DNA from: Eledone cirrhosa
Lineage: Eukaryota; Mollusca; Cephalopoda; Octopoda; Eledonidae
Assembly: GCA_964016885.1 (NCBI GenBank)
Contig: OZ024740.1
Coordinates: 7,398,450-7,462,449, forward strand
Direction of reading: 5' to 3'
DNA: 64,000 nucleotides
In this document: positions 15,801 to 29,200 of the stretch, one piece after another
Numbering within the stretch: position 1 is the stretch's first letter
How the letters are laid out: every line of letters begins with the position of its first letter
The notes under the pieces: generated by a model
What the model saw: the letters and a program-made list of their open reading frames with translations, nothing else
Told to the model about the DNA's origin: nothing
Database searches by the model: none
Program-made: the position numbers and the translations under genes

Positions 15801-18079
15801 TATTAGTATGTCGGTTTCTATTGGTATTTCAGTTTCGATTGGTATATCAGTTTCGATTAGTATGTCAGTTTCTATTGGTATGTTTAGTTTCGATTAGTAT
15901 ATCAGTTTCTACTGGTATGTCAGTTTTGATTGGTATAGCAGTTTCTATTCGTATGTCAGTTTCGATTGGTATGTCAGTTTCTATTGTTATATCAGTTTCG
16001 ATTGGTATGTCAGTTTCTATTGGTATGTCAGTTTCGATTATTATATCAGTTACTCTTGGTATGTCAGTTTTGATTGGTATGTCAGTTTCTATTAGTATAT
16101 CAGTTTCGATTGGTATATCATTTCGATTGGTATGTCAGTTTCCATTGGTATGTCAATTTCGATTGGTATATCAGTTTCGATTAGTATGTCAGTTACTATT
16201 GGAATATCAGTTTCGATTGGTATATCTGTGTCGATTGGTATGTCAGTTTCTATTGTTATATCAGTTTCGATTAGTACGTCAGTTTCGATTAGTATATCAC
16301 TTTCTATTGGTATGTCAGTTTCGATTGGTATATCAGTTTCTATTGGTATATCAGTTTCTATTGGTATGTCAGTTTTGATTGGTATATCAGTTTCTATTGG
16401 TATGTCAGTTTCGATTGGTATGTCAGTATCTATTGGTATATTAGTTTAGATTGGTATGTGAGTTTCTATTGGTATGTCAGTTTCGATTGGTATATCAGTT
16501 TCTATTGGTATATCAGTTTCTATTGGTATGTAAATTTCGAATGGTATATTAGTTTCGATTAGTATGCCAGTTTCTATTGGTATATCAGTTTTGATTGGTA
16601 TATCTGTTTCGATTGCTATCTCAGTTTCGATCGGTATGTCAGTTTCGATTAGTATGTCAATTTCGATTAGCATGTCAGTTTCTATTGGTATATCAGTTTC
16701 TATTGGTATGTCAGTTTCGATAGGTATGCCCGTTTCTATTGGTATAACAGTTTCGATTGGTATGTCAGTTTCGATTGGTATGTCAGTTTATATTGGTATA
16801 TCAGTTTCTATTGGTATGACAGTTTCGATTGTTATATCAGTTTGGATTGGTATGTCAGCTTGGATTGGTATGTCAGTTTGGATTGTTATGTCAGTTTCGA
16901 TTGTTATGTCAATTTCGATTGGTATATCAGTTTTGATTAGTATGTCAGTTTCTATTGGTATGTCAGTTTCGATTGGTATGTCAGATTCTATTGGTATATC
17001 AGTTTCGATTGGTATATCAGTTTCGATTAGTATGTCAATTTCTATTGGTATATCAGTTTCGATTGGTATGTCAGTTTCTATTGGTATGTCAGTTTTGATT
17101 TTTATATCAGTTACAATTGGTATGTCAGTTTCGATTGGTATGTCAGTTTCTATTGGTATATGTGTTTCGATTGGTATGTCAGTTTCGATTAGTATATCAG
17201 TTTCTATTGGACTGTCAGTTTCTATTGATATATCAGTTTCGTTTGGTATATCAGTTTCTATTGTTATGTCAGTTTCGATTGGTATGTCAGTTTCTATTGG
17301 TATATCAGTTTCGAATGATATATCAGTTTCGATTAGTATGTCAATTTCTAATGGTATGTCAGTTTTGATTAGTATATCAGTTTCTATTGGTATATCAGTT
17401 TCGATTAGTATGTCAGTTTCTATTGGTATATCAGTTTCGATTGGTATATCTGTTTCGATTGGTATGTCAGTTTCGATTGGTATATCAGTTTCGATTGGTA
17501 TATCTGTTTCGATTGGTATGTCAGTTTCGATTGGTATATCAGTTTCGATTAGTATGTCAGTTACTATTGGTATATCAGTTACTATTGGTATATCAGTTTC
17601 GATTGGTACATCTGTTTCGATTGGTATGTCAGTTTCTATTGTTATATCAGTTTTGATTAGTATGTCAGTTACGATTAGTATATCACTTTCTATTGGTATG
17701 TCAGTTTCGATTGGTATATCAGTTTCTATTGGTATTTCAGTTTCTATTGGTATGTCAGTTTTGATTGGTATATCAGTTTCTATTGGTATGTCAGTTTCGA
17801 TTGGTATGTCAGTTTCTATTGGTATATCAGTTTCGATTGGTATGTTAGTTTCTATTGGTATGTCAGTTTCGATTAGTATATCAGTTTCTATTGGTTTGTT
17901 AGTTTCGATTCGTATATCAGTTTCTATTGGTATATCAGTTTCTATTGTTATGTCAATTTCGAATGGTATATTAGTTTCGATTAGTATGTCAGTTTCTATT
18001 GGTATATCAGTTTCGATTGGTATATCTGTTTCGATTGCTATGTCAGTTTCGATTGGTATGTCAGTTTATATTGGTACAT

Positions 18080-21000
18080 CAGTTTCTATTGGTATGACAG
18101 TTTCGATTGGTATATCAGTTTGGATTGGTATGTCAGCTTGGATTGGTATGTCAGTTTGGATTGGTATGTCAGTTTCGATTGTTATGTCAATTTCGATTGG
18201 TATATCAGTTTTGATTAGTATGTCAGTTTCTATTGATATGTCAGTTTTGATTGGTATGTCAGATTCTATTGGTATATCAGTTTCGATTGGTATATCAGTT
18301 TGGATTGGTATATCAGTTTCGATTGGTATATCAGTTTCGATTGGTATATCAGTTTCTATTGGTATATCAGTTTCTATTGGTATGTCAGTTTCAATCGGTA
18401 TGTCAGTTTCGATTGGTATATCAGTTTCTATTGGTATGTCAGTTTCGATTGGTATGTCAGTTTCGATTAGTATGTTAGTTTCTATTGGTATATCAGTTTC
18501 GATTGGTATATCAGTTTATATTAGTATGTCAGTTTCTATTGGTATATCAGTTTCGACTGGTATGTCAGTTGCTATTGGTATATCAGTTGCTATTGGTATG
18601 CCAGTTTCGATAGGTATGTCAGTTTCAATTGGTATGTCAGTTTCTTTTGGTATGTCAGTTTCGATTATTATATCAGTTACTATTGGTATGTCAGTTTGGA
18701 TTGGTATGTCAGTTTCGATTGGTATGTCAGTTTGGATTGGTATGTCAGTTTCGATTGTTATATCAGTTTTGATTAGTATGTCAGTTTCTTTTGGTATATC
18801 AGTTTCGATTGGTATATCAGTTTTGATTGTTATGTCAATTTCGATTGGTATATCAGTTTTGATTAGTATGTCAGTTTCTATTGGTATGTCAGTTTTGATT
18901 GGTATGTCAGATTCTATTGGTATATCAGTTTCGATTGGTATATCAGTTTCGATTGGTATATCAGTTTTGATTAGTATGTCAGTTTCTATTGGTATGTCAG
19001 TTTTGATTGGTATGTCAGATTCTATTGGTATATCAGTTTCGATTGGTATATCAGTTTCGATTGGTATATCAGTTTCTATTGGTATATCAGTTTCTATTGG
19101 TATGTCAGTTTTGATTGGATTATCAGTTTCTATTGGTATGTCAGTTTCAATTAGTATGTCAATTTCTATTGGTATATCAGTTTCGATTGGTATATCAGTT
19201 TCTATTGGTATGTGAGTTTTGATTTTTATATCAGTTACAATTGGTATGTCAGTTTCGATTGGTATGTCAGTTTCTATTGGTATATGTGTTTCGATTGATA
19301 TGTCAGTTTCGATTAGTATATCAGTTTCTATTGGACTGTCAGTTTCTATTGATATATTAGTTTCGTTTGGTATATCAGTTTCTATTGTTATGTCAGTTTC
19401 GATTGGTATGTCATTTTCTGTTGGTATATCAGTTTCGATAGATATATAAGTTTCGATTAGTATGTCAGTTTCTAATGGTATGTCAGTTTTGATTAGTATA
19501 TCAGTTTCTATTGGTATGTCAATTTCAATTGGTATATCAGTTTCGATTAGTATGTCAGTTTCTATTGGTATATCAGTTTCAATTGGTATATCTGTTTCGA
19601 TTGGTAAGTCAGTTTCGATTGGTATATCAGTTTCGATTGGTATGTCAGTTTCGATTAGTATATCAGTTACTATTGGCATGTGAGTTTCTATTGGTATATC
19701 AGTTTCGATTGGTATATCAGTTTCGATTAGTATGTCAGTTTCTATTGGTATGTCAGTTTCGATTGGTATGTCAGTTTAGATTGGTATATCAGTTTCTATT
19801 GGTATGACAGTTTCGATTGGTATATCAGTTTGGATTGGTATGTCAGCTTGGATTGGTATGTCAGTTTGGATTGGTATGTCAGTTTCGATTGTTATGTCAA
19901 TTTCGATTGGTATATCAGTTTTGATTAGTATGTCAGTTTCTATTGGTATGTCAGTTTTGATTGGTATGTCAGATTCTATTGGTATATCAGTTTCGATTGG
20001 TATATCAGTTTGGATTGGTATATCAGTTTCGATTGGTATATCAGTTTCGATTGGTATATCAGTTTCTATTGGTATATCAGTTTCTATTGGTATGTCAGTT
20101 TCAATCGGTATGTCAGTTTCGATTGGTATATCAGTTTCTATTGGTATGTCAGTTTCGATTGGTATGTCAGTTTCGATTAGTATGTTAGTTTCTATTGGTG
20201 TATCAATTTCGATTGGTATATCAGTTTATATTAGTATATCAGTTTCTATTGGTATATCAGTTTCGACTGGTATGTCAGTTGCTATAGGTATATCAGTTAC
20301 TATTGGTATGCCAGTTTCGATAGGTATGTCAGTTTCAATTGGTATGTCAGTTTCTTTTGGTATGTCAGTTTCGATTATTATATCAGTTACTATTGGTATG
20401 TCAGTTTGGATTGGTATGTCAGTTTCGATTGGTATGTCAGTTTGGATTGGTATGTCAGTTTGGATTGTTATATCAGTTTTGATTAGTATGTCAGTTTCTT
20501 TTGGTATATCAGTTTCGATTGGTATATCAGTTTTGATTGTTATGTCAATTTCGATTGGTATATCAGTTTTGATTAGTATGTCAGTTTCTATTGGTATGTC
20601 AGTTTTGATTGGTATGTCAGATTCTATTGGTATATCAGTTTCGATTGGTATATCAGTTTCGATTGGTATATCAGTTTTGATTAGTATGTCAGTTTCTATT
20701 GGTATGTCAGTTTTGATTGGTATGTCAGATTCTATTGGTATATCAGTTTCGATTGGTATATCAGTTTCGATTGGTATATCAGTTTCTATTGGTATATCAG
20801 TTTCTATTGGTATGTCAGTTTTGATTGGATTATCAGTTTCTATTGGTATGTCAGTTTCAATTAGTATGTCAATTTCTATTGGTATATCAGTTTCGATTGG
20901 TATATCAGTTTCTATTGGTATGTCAGTTTCGATTTTTATATCAGTTACAATTGGTATGTCAGTTTCGATTGGTATGTCAGTTTCTATTGGTATATGTGTT

Positions 21001-21540
21001 TCGATTGATATGTCAGTTTCGATTAGTATATCAGTTTCTATTGGACTGTCAGTTTCTATTGATATATCAGTTTCGTTTGGTATATCAGTTTCTATTGTTA
21101 TGTCAGTTTCGATTGGTATGTCATTTTCTATTGGTATATCAGTTTCGATTGATATATAAGTTTCGATTAGTATGTCAGTTTCTAATGGTATGTCAGTTTT
21201 GATTAGTATATCAGTTTCTATTGGTATGTCAATTTCAATTGGTATATCAGTTTCGATTAGTATGTCAGTTTCTATTGGTATATCAGTTTCAATTGGTATA
21301 TCTGTTTCGATTGGTAAGTCAGTTTCAATTGGTATATCAGTTTCGATTGGTATGTCAGTTTCGATTAGTATATCAGTTACTATTGGTATGTGAGTTTCTA
21401 TTGGTATATCAGTTTCGATTGGTATATCAGTTTCGATTAGTATGTCAGTTTCTATTGGTATGTCAGTTTCGATTGGTATGTCAGTTTAGATTGGTATATC
21501 AGTTTCTATTGGTATGACAGTTTCGATTGGTATATCAGTT
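18080..21540 (+). repeat. Tandem higher-order repeat, 1710 bp (95 units)
   Basis: Two adjacent copies, about 18080-19789 and 19790-21540, share variant-unit order at a lag of exactly 1710 bp (18121 matches 19831; 18251 matches 19961; 19462 matches 21172). Only scattered substitutions separate them, for example TATAAG versus TATCAG-type changes and GGTGTATCAA near 20199. Part of the same class recurs at about 28650-30350, so it was amplified before as well as after dispersal in the array. Confidence 0.85.
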
Positions 21541-23030
21541 TCGATTGGTATGTCAGTTTCTATTGGTATATCAGTTTCGATTGGTATATCTGTTTCGATT
21601 GCTATGTCAGTTTAGATTGGTATGTCAGTTTAGATTGGTATATCAGTTTCTATTGGTATGACAGTTTCGAAGGGGTATATCAGATTCGTTTGGTATGTCA
21701 GTTTCGATCGGTATGTCAGTTTCGATTGGTATGTCATTTTCGTTTAGCATGTCAGTTTCTATTGGTATATCAGTTTCTATTGGTATGTCAGTTTCGATAG
21801 GTATGTCCGTTTCTATTTGTATAACAGTTTCGATTGGTATGTCAGTTTCGATTGGTATGTCAGTTTATATTGGTATATCAGTTTCTATTGGTATGACAGT
21901 TTCGATTGGTATGTCAGTTTTGATTAGTATGTCAGTTTCTATTGTTATGTCAATTTCGATTGGTATATCAGTTTTGATTAGTATGTCAGTTTCTATTGGT
22001 ATGTCAGTTTCGATTGGTATGTCAGATTCTATTGGTATATCAGTTTCGATTGGTATATCAGTTTCGATTTGTATATCAGTTTCTATTGGTATATCAGTTT
22101 CTATTGGTATGTCAGTTTTGATTGGGTTATCAGTTTCTATTGGTATGTCAGTTTCGATTAGTATGTCAATTTCTATTGGTATATCAGTTTCTATTGGTAT
22201 GTCAGTTTTGATTGGTATGTCAGTTTCTATTGGTATATCAGTTTCGATTGGTATGTCAGTTTCTTTTGGTATGTCAGTTTCGATTATTATATCAGTTACT
22301 ATTGGTATGTCAGTTTGGATTGGTATGTCAGTTTCGATTGGTATGTCAGTTTGGATTGGTATGTCAGTTTCGATTGGTATATCAGTTTCGATTGGTATAT
22401 CAGTTTCGATTGTTATGTCAATTTCGATTGGATTATCAGTTTCGATTAGTATATCAGTTTCTATTGGACTGTCAGTTTCTATTGATATATCAGTTTCGTT
22501 TGGTATATCAGTTTTGATTAGTATGTCAGTTTCTATTGGTATGTCAGTTTTGATTGGTATGTCAGATTCTATTGGTATATCAGTTTCGATTGGTATATCA
22601 GTTTCGATTGGTATATCAGTTTCGATTGGTATATCAGTTTCTATTGGTATATCAGTTTCTATTGGTATGTCAGTTTTGATTGGATTATCAGTTTCGATTA
22701 GTATATCAGTTTCTATTGGACTGTCAGTTTCTATTGATATATCAGTTTCGTTTGGTATATCAGTTTCTATTGTTATGTCAGTTTCGATTGGTATGTCATT
22801 TTCTATTGGTATATCAGTTTCGATTGATATATCAGTTTCGATTAGTATGTCAGTCTCTAATGGTATGTCAGTTTTGATTAGTATATCAGTTTCTATTGGT
22901 ATGTCAATTTCAATTGGTATATCAGTTTCGATTAGTATGTCAGTTTCTATTGGTATATCAGTTTCGATTGGTATGTCAGTTCCGATTAGTATATCAGTTA
23001 CTATTGGTATGTGAGTTTCTATTGGTATAT

Positions 23031-23201
23031 ACTGCAGTGGAGGTGCCACGGCAAAAAAAAAGCACCCAGCACTCACTGTAAATGAGGTTGGTGTTAGGAA
23101 GGGCATCCAGCTGTAGAAATCAAGCCAAAATCAGTTCCCGTCCCACCCTTGCAAGCAGGGAAAAAGACGACGTAAAATGAAATGATGATGATGATGATGA
23201 T
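23031..23201 (+). mobile_element. SINE-like retroelement, short copy with (GAT)6 tail
   Basis: Non-satellite insert between satellite ending GGTATAT and resuming ATCACTTTCG. It has one copy of the 'GTGCCACGGCAAAAA...GCACCCAGC...CACTGTAAA' module, then the GTTAGGAAGGGCATCCA block and CTGTAGAAA, then a diverged 3' part ending GACGTAAAATGAAAT and six GAT triplets (23184-23201). It is shorter and more diverged than the copies at 30744 and 57244, which have two modules. I recognise the block as the tail typical of octopus SINEs. No RNA polymerase III A or B box is visible, so the copy is probably 5'-truncated. It codes for nothing. Confidence 0.85.
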
Positions 23202-26200
23202 ATCACTTTCGATTGGTATATCAGTTTCGATTAATATGTCAGTTTCTATTGGTATGTCAGTTTCGATTGGTATGTCAGTTTAGATTGGTATATCAGTTTC
23301 TATTGGTATGAGAGTTTCGATTGGTATATCAGTTTCGATTGGTATGTCAGTTTCTATTGGTATATCAGTTTCGATTGGTATATCTGTTTCGATTGCTATG
23401 TCAGTTTCGATTGGTATGTCAGTTTAGATTGGTATATCAGTTTCTATTGGTATGACAGTTTCGAAGGGGTATATCAGATTCGTTTGGTATGTCAGTTTCG
23501 ATTGGTATGTCATTTTCGTTTAGCATGTCAGTTTATATTGGTATATCAGTTTCTATTGGTATGACAGTTTCGATTGGTATATCAGTTTGGATTGGTATGT
23601 CAGCTTGGATCGGTATGTCAGTTTGGATTGGTATGTCAGTTTCGATTGTTATGTCAATTTCGATTGGTATATCAGTTTTGATTAGTATGTCAGTTTCTAT
23701 TGGTATGTCAGTTTCGATTGGTATGTCAGATTCTATTGGTATATCAGTTTCGATTGGTATATCAGTTTCGATTGGTATATCAGTTTCGATTGGTATATCA
23801 GTTTCTATTGGTATATCAGTTTCTATTGGTATGTCAGTTTTGATTGGGTTATCAGTTTCTATTGGTATGTCAGTTTCGATTAGTATGTCAATTTCTATTG
23901 GTATATCAGTTTCGATTGGTATGTCAGTTTCTATTGGTATGTCAGTTTTGATTTTTATATCAGTTACAATTGGTATATCAGTTTCTATTGGTATATGTGT
24001 TTCGATTTGTATGTCAGTTTTGATTAGTATATCAGTTTCTATTGGACTGTCAGTTTCTATTGATATATCAGTTTCGTTTGGTATATCAGTTTCTATTGTT
24101 ATGTCAGTTTCGATTGGTATGTCAGTTTCTACTGGTATATCAGTTTCGATTGATATATCAGTTTTGATAGGTATAGCAGTTTCTATTCGTATGTCAGTTT
24201 CGATTGGTATGTCAGTTTCTATTGGAATATCAGTTTTGATTGTTATATCAGTTTCGATTGGTATATCAGTTTCGATTGGTATGTCAGTTTCTATTGGTAT
24301 ATCAGTTTCTATTGGTATGTCAGTTTCGATTGGTATGTCAGTTTCGATTGGTATGTCAATTTCCATTGGTATATCAGTTTCGATTAGTATGTCAGTTACT
24401 AATGTTATATAAGTTTCGATTGGTATATCTGTTTCGATTGGTATGTCAGTTTCTATTGTTATATCAGTTTCGATTAGTATGTCAGTTTCGATTGGTATAT
24501 CAGTTTCTATTGGTATATCAGTTTCTATTGGTATGTCAGTTTTGATTGGTATATCAGTATCTATTGGTATGTCAGTTTCGATTGGTATGTCAGTTTCTAT
24601 TGGTATATCAGTTTCGATTGGTATGTTAGTTTCTATTGGTATGTCAGTTTCGATTACTATATCAGTTTCTATTGGTATATCAGTTTCTATTGTTATGTCA
24701 ATTTCGAATGGTATATTAGTTTCGATTAGTATGTCAGTTTATATTGGTATATCAGTTTCGATTGGTATATCTGTTTCGATTGCTATGTCAGTTTCCATTG
24801 GTATGTCAGTTTATATTGGTACATCAGTTTCTATTGGTATGACAGTTTCGATTGGTATATCAGTTTTGTTTGGTATATCAGTTTCTATTGTTATGTCAGT
24901 TTCGATTGGTATGTCAGTTTCTATTGGTATATCAGTTTCGATTGATATATCAGTTTCGATTAGTATGTCAGTTTCTAATGGTATGTTAGTTTTGATTAGT
25001 ATATCAGTTTCTATTGGTATGTCAGTTTCGATTGGTATGTCAGTTGCGATTGGTACGTCAGTTTGGATTGGTATGTCAATTTCAATTGGTAAATCAGTTT
25101 TGATTAGTATGTCAGTTTCTATTGGTATATCAGTTTCGATTGGTATATCAGTTTCGATTAGTATGTCAGTTTCTATTGGTATGTCAGTTTCGATTGGTAT
25201 GTCAGTTTAGATTGGTATATCAGTTTCTATTGGTATGACACTTTCAATTGGTATATCAGTTTCGATTGGTATGTCTGTTTGGATTGGCATGTCAGTTTCG
25301 ATTGATATGTCAGTTTCGATTGGTATATCAGTTTCTATTGGTATATCAGTTTAGATTGATATATCAGTTTTGATTAGTATGTCAGTTTCTATTGGTATAT
25401 CAGTTTCGATTGTTATATCAGTTTCGATTGGTATATCAGTTTCGATTGGTATGTCAGTTTCTATTGGTATATCAGTTTCTATTGGTATGTCAGTTTCGAT
25501 TGGTATGTCAGTTTCGATTGGTATGTCAATTTCGATTGGTATATCAGTTTTGATTAGTATGTCAGTTACTATTGGTATATCAGTTTCGATTGGTACATCT
25601 GTTTCGATTGGTATGTCAGTTTCTATTGTTATATCAGTTTCGATTAGTATGTCAGTTTCGATTAGTATATCACTTTCTATTGGTATGTCAGTTTCGATTG
25701 GTATATCAGTTTCTATTGGTATATCAGTTTCTATTGGTATGTCAGTTTTGATTGGTATATCAGTTTCTATTGGTATGTCAGTTTCGATTGGTATGTCAGT
25801 TTCTATTGGTATATCAGTTTCGATTGGTATGTTAGTTTCTATTGGTATGTCAGTTTCGATTAGTATATCAGTTTCTATTGGTTTGTTAGTTTTGATTCGT
25901 ATATCAGTTTCTATTGGTATATCAGTTTCTATTGTTATGTCAATTTCGAATGGTATATTAGTTTCGATTAGTATGTCAGTTTATATTGGTATATCAGTTT
26001 CGATTGGTATATCTGTTTCGATTGCTATGTCAGTTTCCATTGGTATGTCAGTTTATATTGGTACATCAGTTTCTATTGGTATGACAGTTTCGATTGGTAT
26101 ATCAGTTTGGATTGGTATGTCAGCTTGGATTGGAATGTCAGTTTCGATTGTTATGTCAATTTCGATTAGTATATCAGTTTTGATTAGTATGTCAGTTTCT

Positions 26201-29200
26201 ATTGGTATGTCAGTTTTGATTGGTATGTCAGATTCTATTGGTATATCAGTTTCGATTGGTATATCAGTTTCGATTGGTATATCAGTTTTGTTTGGTATAT
26301 CAGTTTCTATTGTTATGTCAGTTTCGATTGGTATGTCAGTTTCTATTGGTATATCAGTTTCGATTGATATATCAGTTTCGATTAGTATGTCAGTTTCTAA
26401 TGGTATTTCAGTTTTGATTAGTATATCAGTTTCTATTGGTATGTCAGTTTCGATTGGTATGTCAGTTGCGATTAGTACGTCAGTTTGGATTGGTATGTCA
26501 ATTTCAATTGGTAAATCAGTTTCGATTAGTATGTCAGTTTCTATTGGTATATCAGTTTCGATTGGTATGTCAGTTTAGATTGGTATATCAGTTTCTATTG
26601 GTATGACAGTTTAGATTGATATATCAGTTTTGATTAGTATGTCAGTTTCGATTGATATGTCAGTTTCGATTGGTATATCAGTTTCTATTGGTATATCAGT
26701 TTAGATTGATATATCAGTTTTGATTAGTATGTCAGTTTCTATTGGTATATCAGTTTCGATTGTTATATCAGTTTCGATTGGTATATCAGTTTCGATTGGT
26801 ATGTCAGTTTCTATTGGTATATCAGTTTCTATTGGTATGTCAGTTTCGATTGGTATGTCAGTTTCGATTGGTATGTCAATTTCGATTGGTATATCAGTTT
26901 CGATTAGTATGTCAGTTACTATTGGTATATCAGTTTCGATTGGTACATCTGTTTCGATTGGTATGTCAGTTTCTATTGTTATATCAGTTTCGATTAGTAT
27001 GTCAGTTTCGATTAGTATATCACTTTCTATTGGTATGTCAGTTTCGATTGGTATATCAGTTTCTATTGGTATGTCAGTTTTGATTGGTATATCAGTTTCT
27101 ATTGGTATGTCAGTTTCGATTGGTATGTCAGTTTCTATTGGTATATCAGTTTCGATTGGTATGTTTGTTTCTATTGGTATGTCAGTTTCGATTAGTATAT
27201 CAGTTTCTATTGGTTTGTTAGTTTCGATTCGTATATCAGTTTCTATTGGTATATCAGTTTCTATTGTTATGTCAATTTAGAATGGTATATTAGTTTCGAT
27301 TAGTATGTCAGTTTCTATTGGTATATCAGTTTCGATTGGTATATCTGTTTCGATTGTATGTCAGTTTCCATTGGTATGTCAGTTTATATTGGTACATCAG
27401 TTTCTATTGGTATGACAGTTTCGATTGGTATATCAGTTTGGATTGGTATGTCAGCTAGGATTGGTATGTCAGTTTCGATTGTTATGTCAATTTCGATTAG
27501 TATATCAGTTTTGATTAGTATGTCAGTTTCTATTGGTATGTCAGTTTTGATTGGTATGTCAGATTCTATTGGTATATCAGTTTCGATTGGTATATCAGTT
27601 TCGATTGGTATATCAGTTTTGTTTGGTATATCAGTTTCTATTGTTATGTCAGTTTCGATTGGTATGTCAGTTTCTATTGGTATATCAGTTTCGATTGATA
27701 TATCAGTTTCGATTAGTATGTCAGTTTCTAATGGTATGTCAGTTTCGATTGGTATGTCAGTTGCGATTGGTACGTCAGTTTGGATTGGTATGTCAATTTC
27801 AATTAGTAAATCAGTTTTGATTAGTATGTCAGTTTCTATTGGTATATCAGTTTCGATTGGTATATCAGTTTCGATTAGTATGTCAGTTTCTATTGGTATG
27901 TCAGTTTCGATTGGTATGTCAGTTTAGATTGGTATATCAGTTTCTATTGGTATGACAGTTTCAATTGGTATATCAGTTTCGATTGGTATGTCAGTTTGGA
28001 TTGGCATGTCAGTTTCGATTGATATGTCAGTTTCGATTGGTATATCAGTTTCTATTGGTATATCAGTTTAGATTGATATATCAGTTTTGATTAGTATGTC
28101 AGTTTCTATTGGTATATCAGTTTCGATTGTTATATCAGTTTCGATTGGTATATCAGTTTCGATTGGTATGTCAGTTTCTATTGGTATATCAGTTTCTATT
28201 GGTATGTCAGTTTCGATTGGTATGTCAGTTTCGATTGGTATGTCAATTTCGATTGGTATATCAGTTTCGATTAGTATGTCAGTTACTATTGGTATATCAG
28301 TTTCGATTGGTACATCTGTTTCGATTGGTATGTCAGTTTCTATTGTTATATCAGTTTCGATTAGTATGTCAGTTTCGATTAGTATATCACTTTCTATTGG
28401 TATATCAGTTTCGATTGGTATGTTAGTTTCTATTGGTATGTCAGTTTCGATTAGTATATCAGTTTCTATTGGTTTGTTAGTTTCGATTCGTATATCAGTT
28501 TCTATTGGTATATCAGTTTCTATTGTTATGTCAATTTAGAATGGTATATTAGTTTCGATTAGTATGTCAGTTTCTATTGGTATATCAGTTTCGATTGTTA
28601 TATCTGTTTCGATTGCTATATCAGTTTCGATTGGTATGTCAGTTTGGATTGGTATATCAGTTTGGATTGGTATGTCAGCTTGGATTGGTATGTCAGTTTG
28701 GATTGGTATGTCAGTTTCGATTGTTATGTCAATTTCGATTGGTATATCAGTTTTGATTAGTATGTCAGTTTCTATTGGTATGTCAGTTTTGATTGGTATG
28801 TCAGATTCTATTGGTATATCAGTTTCGATTGGTATATCAGTTTCGATTGGTATATCAGTTTCGATTGGTATATCAGTTTCTATTGGTATATCAGTTTCTA
28901 TTGGTATGTCAGTTTCAATCGGTATGTCAGTTTCGATTGGTATATCAGTTTCTATTGGTATGTCAGTTTATATTGGTATGTCAGTTTCGATTAGTATGTT
29001 AGTTTCTATTGGTATATCAGTTTCGATTGGTATATCAGTTTCTATTAATATATCAGTTTCTATTGGTATATCAGTTTCGACTGGTATGTCAGTTGCCATT
29101 GGTATATCAGTTACTATTGATATGCCAGTTTCGATAGGTATGTCAGTTTCGATTGGTATGTCAGTTTCTTTTGGTATGTCAGTTTCGATTATTATATCAG

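Larger units (their letters stand above)
1..23030 (+). repeat. 18-bp satellite array, block A
   Basis: Continuous head-to-tail array of the 18-bp unit TATGTCAGTTTCGATTGG, running off the left edge of the window. Units vary mainly at a few positions: TATG or TATA at the start, TCG, TCT, TTG or TCA in the middle, and TGG, TAG, TGT or TGA at the end. The + strand is rich in T and G and poor in C. Occasional 1-2 bp indels shift the phase, for example near 282, 826, 6253, 9050, 10800, 15300 and 21670. No gene is supported here. Long ORFs in all three + frames and two - frames are by-products of a stop-free period divisible by 3. Confidence 0.97.

Noticed and set aside
1..23030. CRISPR array
   Set aside because: The 18-bp repeats are directly adjacent with no unique spacers, and the genome is eukaryotic by its LINE and SINE content.
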